Below, in pieces: positions 61,157 through 64,000 of a DNA stretch of 64,000 bases. A program made the translations under genes and the position numbers. Source of the stretch: Flammeovirgaceae bacterium UBA6059 (GTDB lineage Bacteria; Bacteroidota; Bacteroidia; Cytophagales; Cyclobacteriaceae). Each line of letters starts with the position of its first letter. Position 1 is the stretch's first letter. The notes under the pieces are model-generated. The model did not search any database. It had not been told where the DNA came from and saw only the letters and a list, made by a program, of their open reading frames with translations. Location: assembly GCA_002435755.1 (NCBI GenBank), contig DIYH01000002.1, positions 372,001 to 436,000 on the forward strand, given 5' to 3'.

Positions 61157-62320
61157 TTATTTAAGAATTGATCTGGAAATAACCAGTTTTTGGATTTCGG
61201 AAGTCCCCTCACCTATAGTGCATAGCTTGGCGTCCCGGTAAAACTTCTCTACCGGATAGTCCTTGATATAGCCATAACCACCAAAAACCTGTACAGCTTC
61301 ATTGCTCACTTCGACTGCAACCTCTGAAGCGTAAAGCTTCGCCATGGCAGATTCTTTATTCACATTTTTGCCTTCATCTTTCATAGCTGCAGCCTGGAAA
61401 GTCAACAGCTTTGCCGCTTCTACTTTAGTAGCCATATCGGCAAGTTTGAAAGAGATACCCTGAAATTTTGAGATAGGCTGGTTAAACTGCTGTCTCTCTT
61501 TTGAGTAGTCAATGGCTGCCTCTAAAGCGCCCTCCGCAATACCCAGACTCAAGGCAGCAATGGATATCCTGCCACCATCTAGGACCTTAAGGCTTTGGAT
61601 AAAGCCTTCGCCTACTTCTCCCAATATATGGTCCTTAGGCACTCGGCAGTCTTCGAAAATCATTTCACAAGTCTCCGAAGCTCTCATTCCCAATTTATCT
61701 TCTTTGCGACCAGCGTTGAAACCTGGTGTTCCTCGCTCCACTACAAAAGCTGTCATACCGTGAGAGTCTCCTACTTTACCGGTTCTGGCGATCACTACAG
61801 CGACATTCCCAGAATTACCATGTGTTATGAAGTTTTTAGCCCCATTGATGACCCACTCCTCTCCATCGAGCTTAGCGGTGGTCTTCATGTTGCCAGCATC
61901 AGAACCTGTGTTAGGCTCTGTGAGACCCCAGGCTCCTATCCACTCTCCGGTTGCCAGCTTAGGAAGCCATCGATGTTTCTGACTTTCATTGCCGAACTGC
62001 AGGATATGGCCAGTGCAAAGCGAGTTGTGAGCTGCCACCGACAAGCCAATTGCCCCGTCGTGGGCTGCAATTTTTGATATAGCCGTTACGTACTCCTGAT
62101 ATCCAAAACCCGACCCTCCATATTCGTGCGGAACTAGTACTCCCATTAATCCCAGTTCACCCATTTTTTGAAATAATTCCTTCGGGAATAATTGATTATC
62201 ATCCCAGTCTTTTCTGTAAGGCTCTATTTCCTTTCTGCTGAAGTCATCCACCATTTGAGCAATCATCGATTGATTTTCAACAACTTGCGACTGAGAATAT
62301 TCGCTGATTATTTCTTCCAT
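61157..62320 (-). CDS. Acyl-CoA dehydrogenase
   Basis: The 387-residue flavoprotein has the family motifs: Leu-Thr-Glu-Pro-x-Thr-Gly-Ser-Asp (about 134-142), Gly-x2-Lys-x-Phe-Ile-Thr-His/Asn-Gly, Arg-Gln-Gln/Phe near 265, and the Gly-Gly-Tyr-Gly-Tyr-Ile-x2-Tyr-Pro-Val-Glu segment with the catalytic base Glu close to residue 367. It oxidises a short- or branched-chain acyl-CoA at the alpha-beta bond and gives electrons to ETF. It is a single-gene unit; the substrate chain is not evident. Confidence 0.93.
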   Translation of the reverse strand: MEEIISEYSQSQVVENQSMIAQMVDDFSRKEIEPYRKDWDDNQLFPKELFQKMGELGLMGVLVPHEYGGSGFGYQEYVTAISKIAAHDGAIGLSVAAHNSLCTGHILQFGNESQKHRWLPKLATGEWIGAWGLTEPNTGSDAGNMKTTAKLDGEEWVINGAKNFITHGNSGNVAVVIARTGKVGDSHGMTAFVVERGTPGFNAGRKEDKLGMRASETCEMIFEDCRVPKDHILGEVGEGFIQSLKVLDGGRISIAALSLGIAEGALEAAIDYSKERQQFNQPISKFQGISFKLADMATKVEAAKLLTFQAAAMKDEGKNVNKESAMAKLYASEVAVEVSNEAVQVFGGYGYIKDYPVEKFYRDAKLCTIGEGTSEIQKLVISRSILK

Positions 62321-62432
62321 AAAGTATTGATTTTCAAGGATTAATGTTTTCTAATGTCTGATTATTCGCTAAAATAGAAGCAAAAGTTGCACTTACACTT
62401 CATTTTTACAGGAAAGGTCTGGGGTGCTGGCG

Positions 62433-62463
62433 TTGGAATACAATGAATCCGAGGGTAGTTTTG
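62433..62463 (+). promoter_or_regulatory. Putative promoter of ugd
   Basis: TTG (62433-62435), a 20-base spacer, and TAGTTTTG (62456-62463, perfect) match the Bacteroidetes consensus. The leader would be about 30 bases. Confidence 0.55.
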
Positions 62464-62497
62464 CAACCCAAAATTTTTAGAATTTAATCCGAAGAAA

Positions 62498-63811
62498 ATG
62501 CGTATTGCGGTAGTTGGTACTGGTTATGTTGGGCTTGTTACAGGCACTTGCTTCGCCGAAACAGGCGTTCATGTGACTTGCATAGATATTGACGAGAAGA
62601 AGGTCGAAAAACTAAAGAATAATGTAATCCCCATCTATGAGCCAGGTCTGGATGTTTTGTTTGAACGAAATGTCAAACAGAAGCGACTTGAGTTCACAAC
62701 AGATCTTAAAGAAGGTATACAGGGAGCAGAAGTGATCTTTTTGGCTTTGCCAACACCTCCTGGTGAGGACGGCTCAGCGGATTTGCAGTATGTACTAAAA
62801 GTTGCAGAGGACTTGGGCCATATCATGGATCAATACGCAGTGATAGTCGATAAAAGTACTGTGCCGGTAGGAACTGCCGAAAAAGTCAATGCCAAAATAA
62901 CTGAAAATGCTAAGGTCGAGTTTGATGTTGTTTCTAATCCTGAATTCTTGAGAGAAGGGGTGGCCGTTGACGATTTCATGAAACCTGACAGGGTGGTGAT
63001 CGGTACTTCTTCATCTCGCGCTCGAGGTATTATGGAGACCCTTTATGCACCTCTCGTTCGTCAGGGTAATCCTATCATTGTGATGGATGAGAGATCCGCT
63101 GAATTGACCAAATATGCTGCCAATTCATTTTTAGCCACCAAGATCACCTTCATGAATGAAATCGCCAATTTATGCGAGTTGCTTGGTGCCGATGTGGATA
63201 TGGTCAGAAAAGGAGTTGGTACAGATAGTCGTATTGGCAAGCGTTTCTTATTTGCTGGGATTGGATATGGTGGCAGCTGCTTCCCTAAGGATGTGCAAGC
63301 ACTAGCCAAGTCAGCCGAAGACACAAAGTACGATTTCAAGATATTGAAGTCGGTCATGGGAGTAAATGCCAAACAAAAGTTGAGGCTCATAGATCATATC
63401 ACGGAGCATTTCGATGGCGACCTGGCAGGTAAGAAGTTTGCCATGTGGGGACTAGCTTTTAAGCCATACACAGATGATATCAGGGAGGCACCAGCCCTTG
63501 TTAACATTAAAGAGTTGCTGTCCAAAGGAGCTAAAGTGTCTGCATATGATCCTGAGGCCATGGATAACGTGAAGGATCAATTAGGGGATCAGATCGAGTT
63601 TGCTTCGAGCCCTTACCATGCTGCAGAAGATGCAGATGCACTCATCATCATGACTGAATGGCCGGTTTTCCGGACTCCTGAATTTGATACGCTGAAAGAT
63701 TCATTGAAGTCCGCTTTGATATTTGACGGTAGGAACCTTTACGATCTCGACCAAATGAACGATTTGGGCTTTACCTATTACAGCATAGGCCGTAAGGTCA
63801 TTAATGATTAG
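62498..63811 (+). CDS. ugd: UDP-glucose 6-dehydrogenase
   Basis: The enzyme oxidises UDP-glucose to UDP-glucuronate, a precursor of acidic polysaccharides. The 437-residue protein has the Rossmann motif Gly-Thr-Gly-Tyr-Val-Gly-Leu (7-13), Ser-Thr-Val-Pro-Val-Gly (120-125), Asn-Pro-Glu-Phe-Leu-Arg-Glu-Gly (147-154) and catalytic Cys261 in Gly-Tyr-Gly-Gly-Ser-Cys-Phe-Pro-Lys-Asp. It starts a plus-strand nucleotide-sugar region; the next gene begins four bases after its stop. Confidence 0.96.
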   Translation: MRIAVVGTGYVGLVTGTCFAETGVHVTCIDIDEKKVEKLKNNVIPIYEPGLDVLFERNVKQKRLEFTTDLKEGIQGAEVIFLALPTPPGEDGSADLQYVLKVAEDLGHIMDQYAVIVDKSTVPVGTAEKVNAKITENAKVEFDVVSNPEFLREGVAVDDFMKPDRVVIGTSSSRARGIMETLYAPLVRQGNPIIVMDERSAELTKYAANSFLATKITFMNEIANLCELLGADVDMVRKGVGTDSRIGKRFLFAGIGYGGSCFPKDVQALAKSAEDTKYDFKILKSVMGVNAKQKLRLIDHITEHFDGDLAGKKFAMWGLAFKPYTDDIREAPALVNIKELLSKGAKVSAYDPEAMDNVKDQLGDQIEFASSPYHAAEDADALIIMTEWPVFRTPEFDTLKDSLKSALIFDGRNLYDLDQMNDLGFTYYSIGRKVIND

Positions 63812-63815
63812 TATC

Positions 63816-64000
63816 ATGAAAAATATCCTGATTACCGGAGGAGCTGGGTTTATCGGATCGCATGTAGTCAGGCTATTTGTGAGTAAGTACCCGAATTATC
63901 GTATCATTAACCTCGATGCGCTGACCTATGCAGGTAATCTTGAGAACCTAAGAGACATTGAACATCAATCTAACTATGAGTTTGTAAAAGGAGATATTAC
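63816..64000 (+). CDS. rfbB: dTDP-glucose 4,6-dehydratase, truncated by window end
   Basis: Sixty-one codons are visible from the ATG at 63816, four bases after ugd. The N terminus has the SDR motif Gly-Gly-Ala-Gly-Phe-Ile-Gly-Ser-His (8-16) and then Asn-Leu-Asp-Ala-Leu-Thr-Tyr-Ala-Gly-Asn-Leu-Glu-Asn-Leu near 36-49, which is diagnostic for RfbB. The enzyme makes dTDP-4-keto-6-deoxyglucose, the route to L-rhamnose and other deoxysugars. The rest of the gene lies outside the window. Confidence 0.93.
   Translation, partial: MKNILITGGAGFIGSHVVRLFVSKYPNYRIINLDALTYAGNLENLRDIEHQSNYEFVKGDI

Noticed and set aside
1..64000. CRISPR arrays, tRNA or rRNA genes
   Set aside because: No regularly spaced repeats and no cloverleaf or rRNA-like stretches were seen in the gaps by eye; a tRNAscan and CRISPR search would settle it.

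Overview
The window looks like a chromosomal segment of a free-living Bacteroidetes bacterium, most likely of the order Cytophagales. The signs are the gene families (DUF6702, DUF1684, DUF2141, CarboxypepD-regulated TonB receptors, PadR-linked MacB-type permeases, a eukaryotic-type branching enzyme), promoters of the Bacteroidetes TTG-N~20-TAnnTTTG type, and weak Shine-Dalgarno signals. No tRNA, rRNA, insertion sequence, integron or CRISPR array was found. Gene density is high; the only gene-free stretch above 300 bases (32193-32561) holds a terminator and two riboswitch aptamers.

Layout. 1-9514 (+) is a surface-polysaccharide cluster: a Wzx-like flippase cut by the window edge, a GT-B-like surface carbohydrate protein, a Wzy/ligase-like membrane protein, a GT4 and a WecG/TagA/CpsF glycosyltransferase, gmd and fcl (GDP-L-fucose), and an undecaprenyl-phosphate sugar transferase. 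9564-18169 holds pheS, then minus-strand operons: MoxR ATPase with two SurA-like chaperones, an RsbU/STAS/RsbW partner switch, and guaB. 18274-23196 holds pnuC with an NR-kinase-like gene, a large metzincin lipoprotein, a 2'-5' RNA ligase-like protein and a small secreted protein. 23243-28973 holds DUF6702, HupE/UreJ and two tandem M1 peptidases. 29246-32192 is a PadR regulator with a large permease.

32298-35891 is a putative thiamine locus: two TPP-riboswitch aptamers in a row, a TonB-dependent receptor, and a thiamine-pyrophosphokinase homologue that appears to have lost its catalytic motifs. 35888-46361 contains prmC, ribD, fRMsr, a membrane-lipid operon (CPBP protease, DUF2007, cdsA, then gdh, psd, RDD), dusB, an EamA transporter and an SLC13 transporter. 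46348-57780 contains envelope and oxidoreductase genes (DUF1684, barrel protein, DUF2141, zinc-ribbon membrane protein, DAO, Gfo/Idh/MocA, FAD/Fe-S fusion) and a glycogen branching enzyme. 57941-62320 holds ctp, hpf, xerC/D-like recombinase, rpsU and an acyl-CoA dehydrogenase. From 62498 a second nucleotide-sugar region begins with ugd and a truncated rfbB.

The most unusual signal is the thiamine locus. The tandem aptamers are not alike (the second keeps the pyrimidine sensor but differs in the pyrophosphate-sensor loop), an 8-nt perfect complement could link them, the expected PnuT transporter gene is absent, and the kinase homologue looks catalytically dead. All functional statements are by-eye readings of motifs; no database search was run.
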